A DNA stretch of 45,982 bases from a virus: positions 1 to 45,982 of the IMG/VR virus record IMGVR_UViG_3300021964_009275, one strand, 5' to 3'. Under the pieces are notes generated by a model that had not been told where the DNA came from, did not search any database, and was given only the letters and a program-made list of their open reading frames with translations. The stretch's first letter is position 1; each line of letters begins with the position of its first letter. Made by a program: the position numbers and the translations under genes. Below are positions 32,736 to 40,434 of the stretch, one piece after another.

Positions 32736-34082
32736 ATGACATTAAAAAGTTTACAGCAGTACGGGAAAGGGTTTCAATTAAAAGTATTAGGGTCTTTACT
32801 AACCGATAAAACATTTCTTCTTAACGTTAGAGATGTATTACATGATCACTACTTTGATGCGGATTCTCATAAATGGATTATTAATCAAATTATCAGCTAT
32901 TTTGATAAGTACCATACAAATATTACAATGGATGTTCTTAAAGTTGAACTTCAAAAGTTAGAAAATGAAGTACTTCAAGTAGCATTAAAAGAGGAGTTAA
33001 GAAACTCTTATCAAGCTTCACAAGATGATCTAGATTACGTTCAGGAAGAGTTTACTACTTTCTGTAAGAATCAAGAAATGAAAAATGCTATTATTAATTC
33101 AGCAGATTTATTGAAAGAAGGCAATTTCGATGGGATTAGAAATTTAGTCGAAAAAGCAATGAAAGCCGGTATGGATAAAAATATTGGACATGAATATAAT
33201 AAAGATGTTGAAACTAGGTACAGAACTAATTATAGACCTACAATACCTAGCCCTTGGGATATCTTAAACGATGGTATTCAAGGAGGGTTCGGACCAGGTG
33301 ATTTAGCAATAGTTTTCGGAAATCCCGGTGGAGGTAAATCATGGACTATGGTGGCAATAGCAGCACATGCTGTATCACTAGGTTATAAAGTTAACTACTA
33401 TACTTTAGAATTAGGAGAAGATTATGTAGGTAAACGTTTTGACTGTTACTTTACAGGTTACTCTATAGATGAAGTAAACGAACATAGGAAAGAAGTACAG
33501 ACATACGTAGATAATCTTAAAGGTAAACTTATAGTAAAAGAATATGCACCAAAAAATGCTACTGTAAATACAATTAAATCTCATATTCAAAAATGTATTG
33601 ATATGGATCATAAACCGGATTTAGTTGTTATTGATTACGTTGATTATCTTAAAGCTCCTTCTAAAGGAAGATTTAGCGAGAGAAAAGATGAGATAGATGA
33701 TGTATTTATAGCTACTAAAGGGTTAGCAAAAGAAATGAAAATCCCTATTCTAACACCTTCTCAGGTTAATAGGATGGGAGCAAAAGATTCTGTTATTGAA
33801 GGAGATAAAGCAGCCGGGAGTTACGATAAAATGATGGTAGCCGATATTTGTTTATCTCTATCTAGACAGAAAGAAGATAAAGTACTAGGTACTGGTCGAA
33901 TCCATGTTATGAAAAATAGGTATGGACAAGACGGAATGACTTATAACATTAATATGGACACTAATAACGGTAGAATAGAGTTCTTAGAAAAAGCAGTAAT
34001 AGATACCTCAGAAGGAAAAACTGCAGATGCTAAATTTACATTCTCAAGAGCTACAGTTACTGAAGCATTTAAAAATATTTAA
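32736..34082 (+). CDS. Replicative DNA helicase, DnaB type (T4 gp41-like)
   Basis: 448 residues. The N-terminal ~150 residues are the helical primase-interacting domain. Walker A is GNPGGGKS (195-202), Walker B LVVIDYVDYL with D300, and ILTPSQVNRMGAKDSV plus DICLSLSRQKED are the DnaB sensor segments, with KNRYGQDG the arginine-finger region. It unwinds the phage fork as a hexamer. No separate primase gene is visible in the window. It has its own host-like promoter and is followed by a hairpin terminator. Confidence 0.92.
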   Translation: MTLKSLQQYGKGFQLKVLGSLLTDKTFLLNVRDVLHDHYFDADSHKWIINQIISYFDKYHTNITMDVLKVELQKLENEVLQVALKEELRNSYQASQDDLDYVQEEFTTFCKNQEMKNAIINSADLLKEGNFDGIRNLVEKAMKAGMDKNIGHEYNKDVETRYRTNYRPTIPSPWDILNDGIQGGFGPGDLAIVFGNPGGGKSWTMVAIAAHAVSLGYKVNYYTLELGEDYVGKRFDCYFTGYSIDEVNEHRKEVQTYVDNLKGKLIVKEYAPKNATVNTIKSHIQKCIDMDHKPDLVVIDYVDYLKAPSKGRFSERKDEIDDVFIATKGLAKEMKIPILTPSQVNRMGAKDSVIEGDKAAGSYDKMMVADICLSLSRQKEDKVLGTGRIHVMKNRYGQDGMTYNINMDTNNGRIEFLEKAVIDTSEGKTADAKFTFSRATVTEAFKNI

Positions 34083-34127
34083 TGAAAAAGTTTGCAGAAA
34101 TTAAAATATATAATCTATTTATAAAAG

Positions 34128-34161
34128 CGTCCTCGGTACACTTATACCTGAGGATGTTTTT
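34128..34161 (+). terminator. Terminator-like hairpin after helicase gene
   Basis: TCCTCGGTA pairs with TACCtGAGGA (one bulged T), loop CACT/TA, followed by TTTTT at 34157-34161. It separates the helicase from the ribonucleotide reductase genes. Confidence 0.65.
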
Positions 34162-34192
34162 GTCTTATTCACCTTCAAATATATAAAGATAT

Positions 34193-35170
34193 ATGAGTTT
34201 ACTAGAAGAAAGAGTCGTGTACAAGCCTTTTGAATATCCAAAAGCATATGATTACTGGTTAAAACAGCAACAAGCACATTGGTTACATACAGAAGTTCCT
34301 ATGGCACAAGATGTAAGTGATTGGAAATCTAATATGAAACCCCATGAAAAAAATGTAGTAGGTCAGATTCTAAAAGGATTTGCTCAAACTGAAACTGTAG
34401 TAAACGATTATTGGTCTACTCTAGTTACTAAATGGTTTAGAAAACCAGAAGTAATTATGATGGGTACGACTTTAGGTTCTTCAGAAACTATTCATGCTGA
34501 GGCATATTCTTTATTAAACGAACAATTAGGTTTAGATAACTTTGCTGAATTTATGGAAGATGAAGCTACAATGGCAAAGATAGAATCACTAATGAACGTA
34601 AGAGATAATCATGATGGAACACCAAATTGGCACGAAAGAGCTAAGTCTCTTGCAATTTTTTCCGCGTTTACGGAGGGTGTGAATCTATTTTCTTCTTTTG
34701 CAGTTTTACTATCTTTTAAAATGAGAAATAAACTTAAAGGTGTAGGTCAAATAGTAGAATGGTCTGTAAGAGATGAATCTCTACATTCAGAAGCAGGTTG
34801 TTGGTTATTTAGAACTCTAATGAAAGAACATCCTAAATTTAAAACTAAAAAATTAGTTAATGAAATTGAAGAAGCTGCACAATTAGCTATGAAACTTGAA
34901 TTTGATTTTATTGATAAAGTTTTTGAATTAGGAGATTTAGAAAATCTTACTAAAGATGAACTTAAAAACTTTATTAAACATAGAATAAATACAAAAATGA
35001 GTGATTTAGGATTAGATCCTATAATACCGTCCTCAGATATTGATAAAGGTGCATTAAAGACTATGAAATGGTTTGATGCAGTAATAGCTGGGAAACAGCA
35101 TACTGATTTTTTTGCTAGTAGAGTTACAAATTATAGTAAAGGACATTTAGATTGGTCTAACGCATTTTAA
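34193..35170 (+). CDS. nrdB: Ribonucleotide reductase small subunit (R2)
   Basis: 325 residues. The diiron/dimetal ligands line up with E. coli R2 spacing: E67 (at the D84 position), E98 and H101 (SSETIHAEAY), radical Tyr Y105, E161 (FTEGVNLFSSF), E195 and H198 (RDESLHSEAG). The first ligand is thus Glu instead of Asp, as in class Ic enzymes, but the Tyr that class Ic lacks is present. The protein makes the radical used by NrdA to reduce ribonucleotides, feeding phage DNA synthesis. The large subunit gene follows after 9 bases, and a thioredoxin gene lies downstream. Confidence 0.92.
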   Translation: MSLLEERVVYKPFEYPKAYDYWLKQQQAHWLHTEVPMAQDVSDWKSNMKPHEKNVVGQILKGFAQTETVVNDYWSTLVTKWFRKPEVIMMGTTLGSSETIHAEAYSLLNEQLGLDNFAEFMEDEATMAKIESLMNVRDNHDGTPNWHERAKSLAIFSAFTEGVNLFSSFAVLLSFKMRNKLKGVGQIVEWSVRDESLHSEAGCWLFRTLMKEHPKFKTKKLVNEIEEAAQLAMKLEFDFIDKVFELGDLENLTKDELKNFIKHRINTKMSDLGLDPIIPSSDIDKGALKTMKWFDAVIAGKQHTDFFASRVTNYSKGHLDWSNAF

Positions 35171-35179
35171 TTTTTTTTT

Positions 35180-36892
35180 ATGAGTATTATAGTAGATTAT
35201 TCCCAATGGGAGAAAGGGAAGGATTACCCTGATTGGATGACAGAAGTTTCATTAGCTACGATATCAAAAGGATATTTACTTCCAAATGAAACACCAAGAA
35301 AAGCATATAAAAGAGTAGCCGATAGAGTTGCTTTAAGGTTAGATAGACCGGATTTAGCTAATAAATTTTTTAGATATATATGGAAAGGATGGTTAAACCT
35401 AGCTTCTCCAGTACTGTCTAATACAGGTACTGATAAAGGTTTACCTATTTCTTGTTTTGGTATTGATACTCCAGATTCTATTAGAGGAATAGGACTTACT
35501 AATGCTGAATTAATGAGGTTAACTTCCTTAGGAGGAGGAGTTGGTATAGGTTTATCAAAAGTTAGAGGAAGAGGAGAAAAAATTGGAATGGGAATAGGTC
35601 AATCTGAAGGAGTTGTACCTTGGGCAAAGATATACGATTCTACTATCATAGCTACTAATCAAGGAGCAGTAAGAAGAGGAGCAGCTTCTGTTAATTTAGA
35701 TATAAACCACCCAGATATACATGAATATCTAGAAATTAGAAGACCTAAAGGAGATCCTAATAGACAGTGTCTAAACCTTCATCAATGCGTTGTAGTGGAT
35801 GATAACTTTATGCAAAAATTAGAGCATAGAGACGCTGAGGCTATGGAATTATGGGTTAAAATACTAAAATCTAGAGTTGAAACTGGTGAACCTTATATTA
35901 TGTATAAGGATAATGTAAATAATGCTAACCCACCTGCTTATAAAAAGAATAATTTAGAGGTTACAATGACAAATATATGTTCTGAAATAACGCTTTTCAC
36001 TGACGAAGAGCATAGTTTTATTTGTTGTTTATCATCAGTTAATCTTACAAAATGGCACGAGTGGAAAAATACAGACCTTATAGAAACCGCAATTTACTTT
36101 TTAGACGGTGTTTTAGAAGAATTTTTAGCAAAAACTTCTGGAAGGGAGTCACTAGTAAGACCACATCGTTCAGCAAAAAAAGGTAGAGCAGTAGGTTTAG
36201 GTGTTTTAGGATGGCATACTTTACTTCAAAACGAAAGAATACCGTTTGCTTCTGTTGCTGCTACGTCATTAACTCATCAAATATTTTCTAAAATTAAAAC
36301 TGAAGCTGAATCAGCATCACGTAAGCTTGCTGACGAATATGGTGAGCCTATCTGGTGTAGAGGAACAGGAATGAGAAATAGTCATTTATTAGCAATTGCT
36401 CCTACTGTTTCAAACTCTACTTTAACCGGAGGAGTTTCGGCCGGTATAGAACCCGTACCTGCTAACGTTTACACTTTTAATTCGGCTAAAGGGACCTTTA
36501 TTAGAAAAAACCCTGCTTTAGAAAAATATTTAGAAGAGAAAGGACATAATACAGAAGAGGTATGGGATCAGATTATGAAAGATAGAGGTAGTATTGCTAA
36601 TTTACCAGAGGAGATAATGCCAGCTGAAGATAAGCCGATATTTTTAACATTTGCAGAAATAAATCAGTTGCAGTTAGTAGAACAAGCTGCAGCAAGACAA
36701 AAGTATATAGACCAGACACAATCATTAAATTTAGCGTTTGATCCAACAGATTCACCAAAGTTTATTAATGAAGTACATCAGACTGCTTGGAGATTAGGTA
36801 TTAAAACCTTATATTATCTAAGAACTGACTCAGTAATAAACGGAGACATCGGTTCTAGAACGTCAGTAGATTGTTTGTCTTGTGACGGATAG
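35180..36892 (+). CDS. nrdA: Ribonucleotide reductase large subunit (R1)
   Basis: 570 residues. Catalytic residues read clearly: SCFG C92 and ICCLS C282 as the redox pair, TNICSE with N265, C267 (thiyl radical) and E269, the tyrosine pair in KTLYYLRT, and the C-terminal CLSC (565-568) that is re-reduced by thioredoxin. Length is ~190 below E. coli NrdA (761). The N-terminus begins directly at the helical domain before the barrel, so the ATP-cone is missing and dATP feedback inhibition through that domain is not expected. That suits a phage that wants high dNTP pools. Pairs with NrdB upstream and thioredoxin downstream. Confidence 0.93.
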   Translation: MSIIVDYSQWEKGKDYPDWMTEVSLATISKGYLLPNETPRKAYKRVADRVALRLDRPDLANKFFRYIWKGWLNLASPVLSNTGTDKGLPISCFGIDTPDSIRGIGLTNAELMRLTSLGGGVGIGLSKVRGRGEKIGMGIGQSEGVVPWAKIYDSTIIATNQGAVRRGAASVNLDINHPDIHEYLEIRRPKGDPNRQCLNLHQCVVVDDNFMQKLEHRDAEAMELWVKILKSRVETGEPYIMYKDNVNNANPPAYKKNNLEVTMTNICSEITLFTDEEHSFICCLSSVNLTKWHEWKNTDLIETAIYFLDGVLEEFLAKTSGRESLVRPHRSAKKGRAVGLGVLGWHTLLQNERIPFASVAATSLTHQIFSKIKTEAESASRKLADEYGEPIWCRGTGMRNSHLLAIAPTVSNSTLTGGVSAGIEPVPANVYTFNSAKGTFIRKNPALEKYLEEKGHNTEEVWDQIMKDRGSIANLPEEIMPAEDKPIFLTFAEINQLQLVEQAAARQKYIDQTQSLNLAFDPTDSPKFINEVHQTAWRLGIKTLYYLRTDSVINGDIGSRTSVDCLSCDG

Positions 36893-36953
36893 TTACTTTA
36901 AATAGCTGTTACCTTACAAGGTTATACTCCGCAATAATTTAATAATAATTAAA

Positions 36954-37124
36954 ATGGAGCAAAAATCAACTAAGATACCAGAATTAAAGGTATTAAAAGA
37001 AGTGCTAAAAGAAGAAAAGAACATACTTTGGTATAGCAGGCAACCATCATTTGAGGGACCTGAAGATAGTATTAAATACCTAAAAGAAAAAATAAAAGAT
37101 TTTAAGTTAAAATACCGTAAATAA
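36954..37124 (+). CDS. Small uncharacterised protein (56 aa)
   Basis: ATG 36954 to TAA 37122-37124, 56 residues, highly charged (MEQKSTKIPELKVLKEVLKE, then ILWYSRQPSFEGPEDSIKYL). Codon use looks coding and it fills the gap between nrdA and the next small gene. No known family; Lys/Glu-rich helices suggest a small soluble regulator or structural peptide. Confidence 0.6.
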   Translation: MEQKSTKIPELKVLKEVLKEEKNILWYSRQPSFEGPEDSIKYLKEKIKDFKLKYRK

Positions 37125-37125
37125 G

Positions 37126-37155
37126 TTTGCTTTTAATTAGAATTTTCGTATATTA
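37126..37155 (+). promoter_or_regulatory. Host-like promoter, TTTG-N19-TATATTA
   Basis: TTTG 37126-37129 and TATATTA 37149-37155 are 19 bases apart. CGTATATTATATTAATA (37147-37163) occurs again exactly at 45895-45911, and both follow TTTGCTT. It lies 22 bases before ATG 37177. Confidence 0.62.
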
Positions 37156-37176
37156 TATTAATATAAAATAAAAGTT

Positions 37177-37317
37177 ATGTCAAAAAATTCATTAAGATCA
37201 AATTTACAATCCGTCATGGGATGGATGGAATCAAAAAAAATTATTAAAAGAAATTCGAAAGGACGTTTAGAAAATCCTAAACTAGTATCGAGATTCAATA
37301 GAAGTAGAAAAAAATGA
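37177..37317 (+). CDS. Small basic protein (46 aa) coupled to thioredoxin
   Basis: ATG 37177 to TGA 37315-37317. Very basic (SKNSLRSNLQSVMGWMESKK, ending SRFNRSRKK), so it may bind nucleic acid. It overlaps the thioredoxin gene in ATGA, which supports real translation. First gene after the best host-like promoter of the region, so possibly early. No family recognised. Confidence 0.6.
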   Translation: MSKNSLRSNLQSVMGWMESKKIIKRNSKGRLENPKLVSRFNRSRKK

Positions 37318-37574
37318 AAAAAGTAATTAAATTTTATGCTGATTGGTGTGGTCCATGTAAGACATACGCCGATATATTTGATAAAGTTTCAGAAACACAT
37401 AATAGTAAAGCTGAATTTATCAATGTGAATGTAGATAAGGATACAGAAGGTCTAGCAGCAGAACATAAGGTTAGAAGTATTCCTCATACTACAGTAATTA
37501 AGGAAAACGGTACTTCAGTTAGTAAAGTAGGTCTCCTTTCTGAATCTCAATTAGAGGAATTAATATTATCTTAA
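37314..37574 (+). CDS. Thioredoxin
   Basis: 86 residues. FYADWCGPCK holds the redox pair C12 and C15 in the classic WCGPC context, and VRSIPHTTV contains the cis-Pro. It is shorter than E. coli thioredoxin (109) but of the compact phage size (T4 NrdC is 87). The likely partner is the C-terminal CxxC of the NrdA encoded upstream; it may also serve the envelope or deazaguanine enzymes. Confidence 0.93.
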   Translation: MKKVIKFYADWCGPCKTYADIFDKVSETHNSKAEFINVNVDKDTEGLAAEHKVRSIPHTTVIKENGTSVSKVGLLSESQLEELILS

Positions 37575-37585
37575 AAACTATATAA

Positions 37586-37894
37586 ATGTTACGTAGACCA
37601 GACTCAATCCCTTCAGGGGATACCATTATTAAAGACCCAGTATTAGAACCGTTTTTCATAGCTAAATCTCAATCAGGAGGTTATACTGTTTATGAAAGAG
37701 TAATAAAAGGCGAAAATAATACTGAATATATTAAAACTATTTGTTATCCTGGAAATTTTAATTATGCGTTAAAGACTGTAGCTAATGAAAAACTCAATAG
37801 CGGAGAAAACAACGTATATAGTATTAAAGAATATGTTACCCGATGGGAAAGTATTCAAAAAGAAATGCTATCACTTACAACTATTGATAGCTAG
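37586..37894 (+). CDS. Conserved-looking small phage protein
   Basis: 102 residues without signal peptide. The block DPVLEPFFIAKSQSGGYTVY, ERVIKG and YPGNFNYALKTVANEKLNSG reads as a compact alpha/beta fold, and I recall similar hypothetical proteins in other tailed phages. Eleven bases separate it from thioredoxin. Function unknown. Confidence 0.68.
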   Translation: MLRRPDSIPSGDTIIKDPVLEPFFIAKSQSGGYTVYERVIKGENNTEYIKTICYPGNFNYALKTVANEKLNSGENNVYSIKEYVTRWESIQKEMLSLTTIDS

Positions 37895-37943
37895 GATTAG
37901 CCTATATCCTTATAATACCTGGCAAATTTAATTTTTATTTACA

Positions 37944-38759
37944 ATGGCAAAAAATGTCGTAGTGTCCTTATCAGGAGGGATGGACTCCTCAACTTTATTA
38001 CTTAGATGTTTATCTGAGTATGACAATGTAACAGCTTTATCATTTGATTACGGTCAAAAGCATAGAGTGGAACTTGAAAGAGCTCAATCATTAGTAGACT
38101 ATATTAATGAAAATTGTACTGACGAAAATTGTTTTGGTGGGTGTAGAGTTAACTATCAAGTTATTAAACTTGATGGACTAGTTAACTTACTTAACTCTAA
38201 CCTTGTAGAAGGTGGGGATGATGTACCGGAAGGTCATTACGAAGAAGATAACATGAAAGCAACAGTAGTACCTAACAGAAATAAAATATTTGCTTCTTTA
38301 GTTCAAGCAGTAGCTTTATCAGCTGCTAATGCTAATGGAAACGATACTGATATTGCATTAGGTATTCATGCTGGTGATCATGCTATCTACCCTGACTGTA
38401 GACAAGAGTTTAGAGATGCTGATGATGCAGCATTTAGAATAGGTAACTGGGAATCTGATAAAGTAGGTTACTTTACACCTTATTTAGAAACTGATAAGTA
38501 TGGAATTTTACAAGATGGTCAAAAGCTTTGTGGAGAACTTGGCATTGATTTTAACAGCGTTTATAGTAGGACTAACACTTCTTATAAGCCTTACCCTAGC
38601 GGCAATAGTGATTATAAGTCCGCTTCATCTGTTGAGCGAATCGAAGCGTTCATTAAATTGGGCGTGGATGATCCTGTGCAATATGAAGATGAAACTGGAC
38701 CGGTTGATTACGGAGTTGCGAGAGATCATGTTGAAAAGCTTTTAGCTGAGTACGCATAA
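37944..38759 (+). CDS. queC: QueC-like 7-cyano-7-deazaguanine synthase lacking the zinc cysteines
   Basis: 271 residues. The PP-loop SLSGGMDSSTLLLRC (SGGMDSS at 10-16) and SFDYGQKH are typical of QueC, which turns 7-carboxy-7-deazaguanine into preQ0 with ATP and ammonia. VVPNRNKIFASLVQAVA and ALGIHAGDHAIYPDCRQEF are further family blocks. The C-terminal zinc site, normally SCY...CG.C..C.R, reads TSYKPYPSGNSDYKSASSVE (212-231): none of the four Cys remains. A Cys group at C58, C63, C67 in an insertion could bind metal instead. Upstream of tRNA-Ala; QueD and QueE genes follow within 2.5 kb. Likely feeds DNA modification, though the altered site could signal a changed product. Confidence 0.87.
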   Translation: MAKNVVVSLSGGMDSSTLLLRCLSEYDNVTALSFDYGQKHRVELERAQSLVDYINENCTDENCFGGCRVNYQVIKLDGLVNLLNSNLVEGGDDVPEGHYEEDNMKATVVPNRNKIFASLVQAVALSAANANGNDTDIALGIHAGDHAIYPDCRQEFRDADDAAFRIGNWESDKVGYFTPYLETDKYGILQDGQKLCGELGIDFNSVYSRTNTSYKPYPSGNSDYKSASSVERIEAFIKLGVDDPVQYEDETGPVDYGVARDHVEKLLAEYA

Positions 38760-38766
38760 GAAGGTA

Positions 38767-38840
38767 GGGGAATTAGCTCAGCTGGCTAGAGCACTTGATT
38801 TGCATTCAAGAGGTCATCGGTTCGACTCCGATATTCTCCA
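38767..38840 (+). tRNA. tRNA-Ala (anticodon UGC)
   Basis: Acceptor GGGGAAT / ATTCTCC (one G-U pair), D-arm GCTCAGCTGGCTAGAGC, anticodon stem CTTGA/TCAAG with loop TTTGCAT giving anticodon UGC, T-arm with GGTTCGACTCC. The discriminator A is followed by CTA, so CCA is not encoded and must be added. It starts 8 bases after the queC stop and is probably processed from the same transcript. Confidence 0.93.
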
Positions 38841-38858
38841 CTAATTTTAAATCACAAT

Positions 38859-38963
38859 GTGGAAATAGAAAAAATTAAAAAAGAATTATTAGAACTAAAA
38901 ACAAAAAAGATAATCTCAGTAGACGAGAAATATAGAATACAAAAATTACAGCAACAATTATGA
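38859..38963 (+). CDS. Possible small helical protein (34 aa, GTG start)
   Basis: An open frame from GTG 38859 to TGA 38961-38963, wholly helical and charged (EIEKIKKELLELKTKK, then VDEKYRIQKLQQQL). It fills the gap between tRNA-Ala and the glycosyltransferase gene and overlaps the latter's start in ATGA. No ATG is available, so this is tentative. Confidence 0.4.
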   Translation: MEIEKIKKELLELKTKKIISVDEKYRIQKLQQQL

Positions 38964-39613
38964 ATATAGTTTTTTGTCTACCGGGAAGGTCCTTCTCAAA
39001 TGAGTTTTTAAAGAGCTGGAGCAAATTACTTCAGTACCTTCCTCAATACGGAATCAATCCAATCCTATCTAGTCACTACAATTCAGTAGTTTACTATGTA
39101 AGAAATCAATGTTTAGGAGGAAATGTACTAAGAGGTAAAAACCAATTACCTTTTGACGGTAAAGTAGATTATGACTATATTATGTGGATAGATTCTGATA
39201 TAGTTTTCGAAGTTGATGATTTTATTAAACTTCTTAATATGAATAAAAATATTGCTTCCGGAATTTATAAAACTTCTGATAATATACATTTTGCCACTGT
39301 TGAAAAATGGGATAAAGAGAACTATATTAAGAATGGTAGTTTTAAGTTTTTAACAGAAGATGATATAAAGACTAAAATACAACCTTTCTCAGTAGACTAT
39401 ACCGGGTTTGGATGGACGTTAATTAAAAAAGGAGTTTTTGAAAGTATGAAATACCCTTGGTTTAGACCTATATGGGAAGACTTTGGTTCCGATATAACAG
39501 AATTTTCATCGGAAGATGTAGGTTTTTGTAAAACTGCTAAAGATTTAGGTTATAATATTTACGTTAACCCAGATATTATAGTAGGACATGAAAAAATGAA
39601 AATTTTAAGATAA
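38960..39613 (+). CDS. GT-A type glycosyltransferase
   Basis: 217 residues, no membrane segment. MNIVFCLPGRSFSNEFLKSW opens the nucleotide-sugar fold; YIMWIDSDIVF supplies the DxD motif (D78, D80) that binds the metal and UDP-type sugar; SVDYTGFGWTLIKKGVFE and FSSEDVGFCKTAKDLGYNIY are the acceptor and late conserved blocks. The fold matches small phage glycosyltransferases that modify DNA, virion proteins or host surface glycans. Its place inside the queuosine-type cluster raises the idea of glycosylated modified bases, but no DNA-specific feature is visible. Confidence 0.78.
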   Translation: MNIVFCLPGRSFSNEFLKSWSKLLQYLPQYGINPILSSHYNSVVYYVRNQCLGGNVLRGKNQLPFDGKVDYDYIMWIDSDIVFEVDDFIKLLNMNKNIASGIYKTSDNIHFATVEKWDKENYIKNGSFKFLTEDDIKTKIQPFSVDYTGFGWTLIKKGVFESMKYPWFRPIWEDFGSDITEFSSEDVGFCKTAKDLGYNIYVNPDIIVGHEKMKILR

Positions 39614-39616
39614 AAG

Positions 39617-39646
39617 TTGCATATAAGATATTTAATTCTTATATTT
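39617..39646 (+). promoter_or_regulatory. Host-like promoter, TTG-N20-TATATTT
   Basis: TTG 39617-39619 and TATATTT 39640-39646 are 20 bases apart, 46 bases before ATG 39692. The leader that follows (TATTAATA, then GTCGTAG and an A-rich stretch) resembles the leader before 45945. Confidence 0.55.
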
Positions 39647-39691
39647 ATTAATATAGACAATAGTGTCGTAGCACCACTTTAAAAACACACA

Positions 39692-39970
39692 ATGGTTAAT
39701 TCAACTACAGAAAAAGAACTTTACAATGACCTTTACGATGTAGAAGGTCGCAGATCTAGAAATAAAGACTATCTTCTAGATGATTTATCTAAAACATCAA
39801 AATCTGATTCAATTACTACTTACCCTGATGCTAAAATGCATCAGATAGTTTCTTTTACAAAATCAGCAATTAGAATAATAGGCTACTGTTTTATACCGTT
39901 TAATTTGGAAGTCTCAGCTATTCTTCTTATATTATCAGAAATAGTAGGTATAATAGAAGAATTAGTTTAG
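39692..39970 (+). CDS. Uncharacterised small protein with hydrophobic C-terminus
   Basis: 92 residues. The N-terminal half is polar and charged (TEKELYNDLYDVEGRRSRNK); the last ~30 residues are strongly hydrophobic (FIPFNLEVSAILLILSEIVG) and could be one membrane helix or a buried helix. It starts an operon with queD, whose ATG follows its stop by two bases. No family recognised. Confidence 0.65.
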   Translation: MVNSTTEKELYNDLYDVEGRRSRNKDYLLDDLSKTSKSDSITTYPDAKMHQIVSFTKSAIRIIGYCFIPFNLEVSAILLILSEIVGIIEELV

Positions 39971-39972
39971 TT

Positions 39973-40434
39973 ATGGGAAAATTTCAATCAACAAAAGTAT
40001 TTGACGGTTTCTCTACTGTATTTCGTCAATGGAAAGCAACAACTACTCATTGCCAATATTTACATGGTTATGGAGTATCTTTTAAACTTTGGTTTGAAGG
40101 AGAATTAGATGAAAGAAATTGGGTATGGGATTTTGGAGGAATGAAAAGAGCTGTTGGTACTATAGATGGAAAGACTCCTAAGGAATGGATGGATTATATG
40201 TTTGACCATACTTTTATAGTAGCAGAAGATGACCCTTACCTTCAATCATTTCTTAAAATGGATGGAGTAGTAGCTCAATTAAGAATTATACCCGCCACAG
40301 GAGCAGAACAGTTTGCTAAATACATTTATGATAAAGTAAATCCTTTTATACTTAAGGAAACTGATAACAGAGTAAAAATAGCAAAAGTAGAATTTAGTGA
40401 ACACGGTAAAAACTCAGCAATTTATGTCCCTTAA
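39973..40434 (+). CDS. queD: QueD-like 6-carboxytetrahydropterin synthase (variant zinc site)
   Basis: 153 residues. The fold markers are present: THCQYLHGYGVSFKLWFEGE, WVWDFGGMK, MFDHTFIVAEDDPYL and EFSEHGKNSAIY. QueD converts dihydroneopterin triphosphate to 6-carboxytetrahydropterin, the step before QueE. In standard QueD, zinc is held by three His and catalysis uses Cys27. Here Cys (C27) and one His (H31) are kept, but the HGH motif is HGY (Y33) and the first zinc His position is F17; H26 may compensate. I recall this HGY subfamily in other phages and bacteria, so it is probably a natural variant. The stop lies inside the start region of queE. Confidence 0.82.
   Translation: MGKFQSTKVFDGFSTVFRQWKATTTHCQYLHGYGVSFKLWFEGELDERNWVWDFGGMKRAVGTIDGKTPKEWMDYMFDHTFIVAEDDPYLQSFLKMDGVVAQLRIIPATGAEQFAKYIYDKVNPFILKETDNRVKIAKVEFSEHGKNSAIYVP

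Noticed and set aside
34082-34186. 34-codon frame after the helicase (ATG 34082)
   Set aside because: It runs straight through the terminator hairpin and its composition is not convincing.
37944-38759. QueC as part of an anti-phage defence system (Qat or CBASS-like)
   Set aside because: QueD, QueE and phage genes surround it; no ATPase, CD-NTase or effector gene is near.
40397-40423. GTG start for queE nine codons upstream of the ATG
   Set aside because: The ATG at 40424 gives the usual QueE N-terminus and a shorter overlap with queD.
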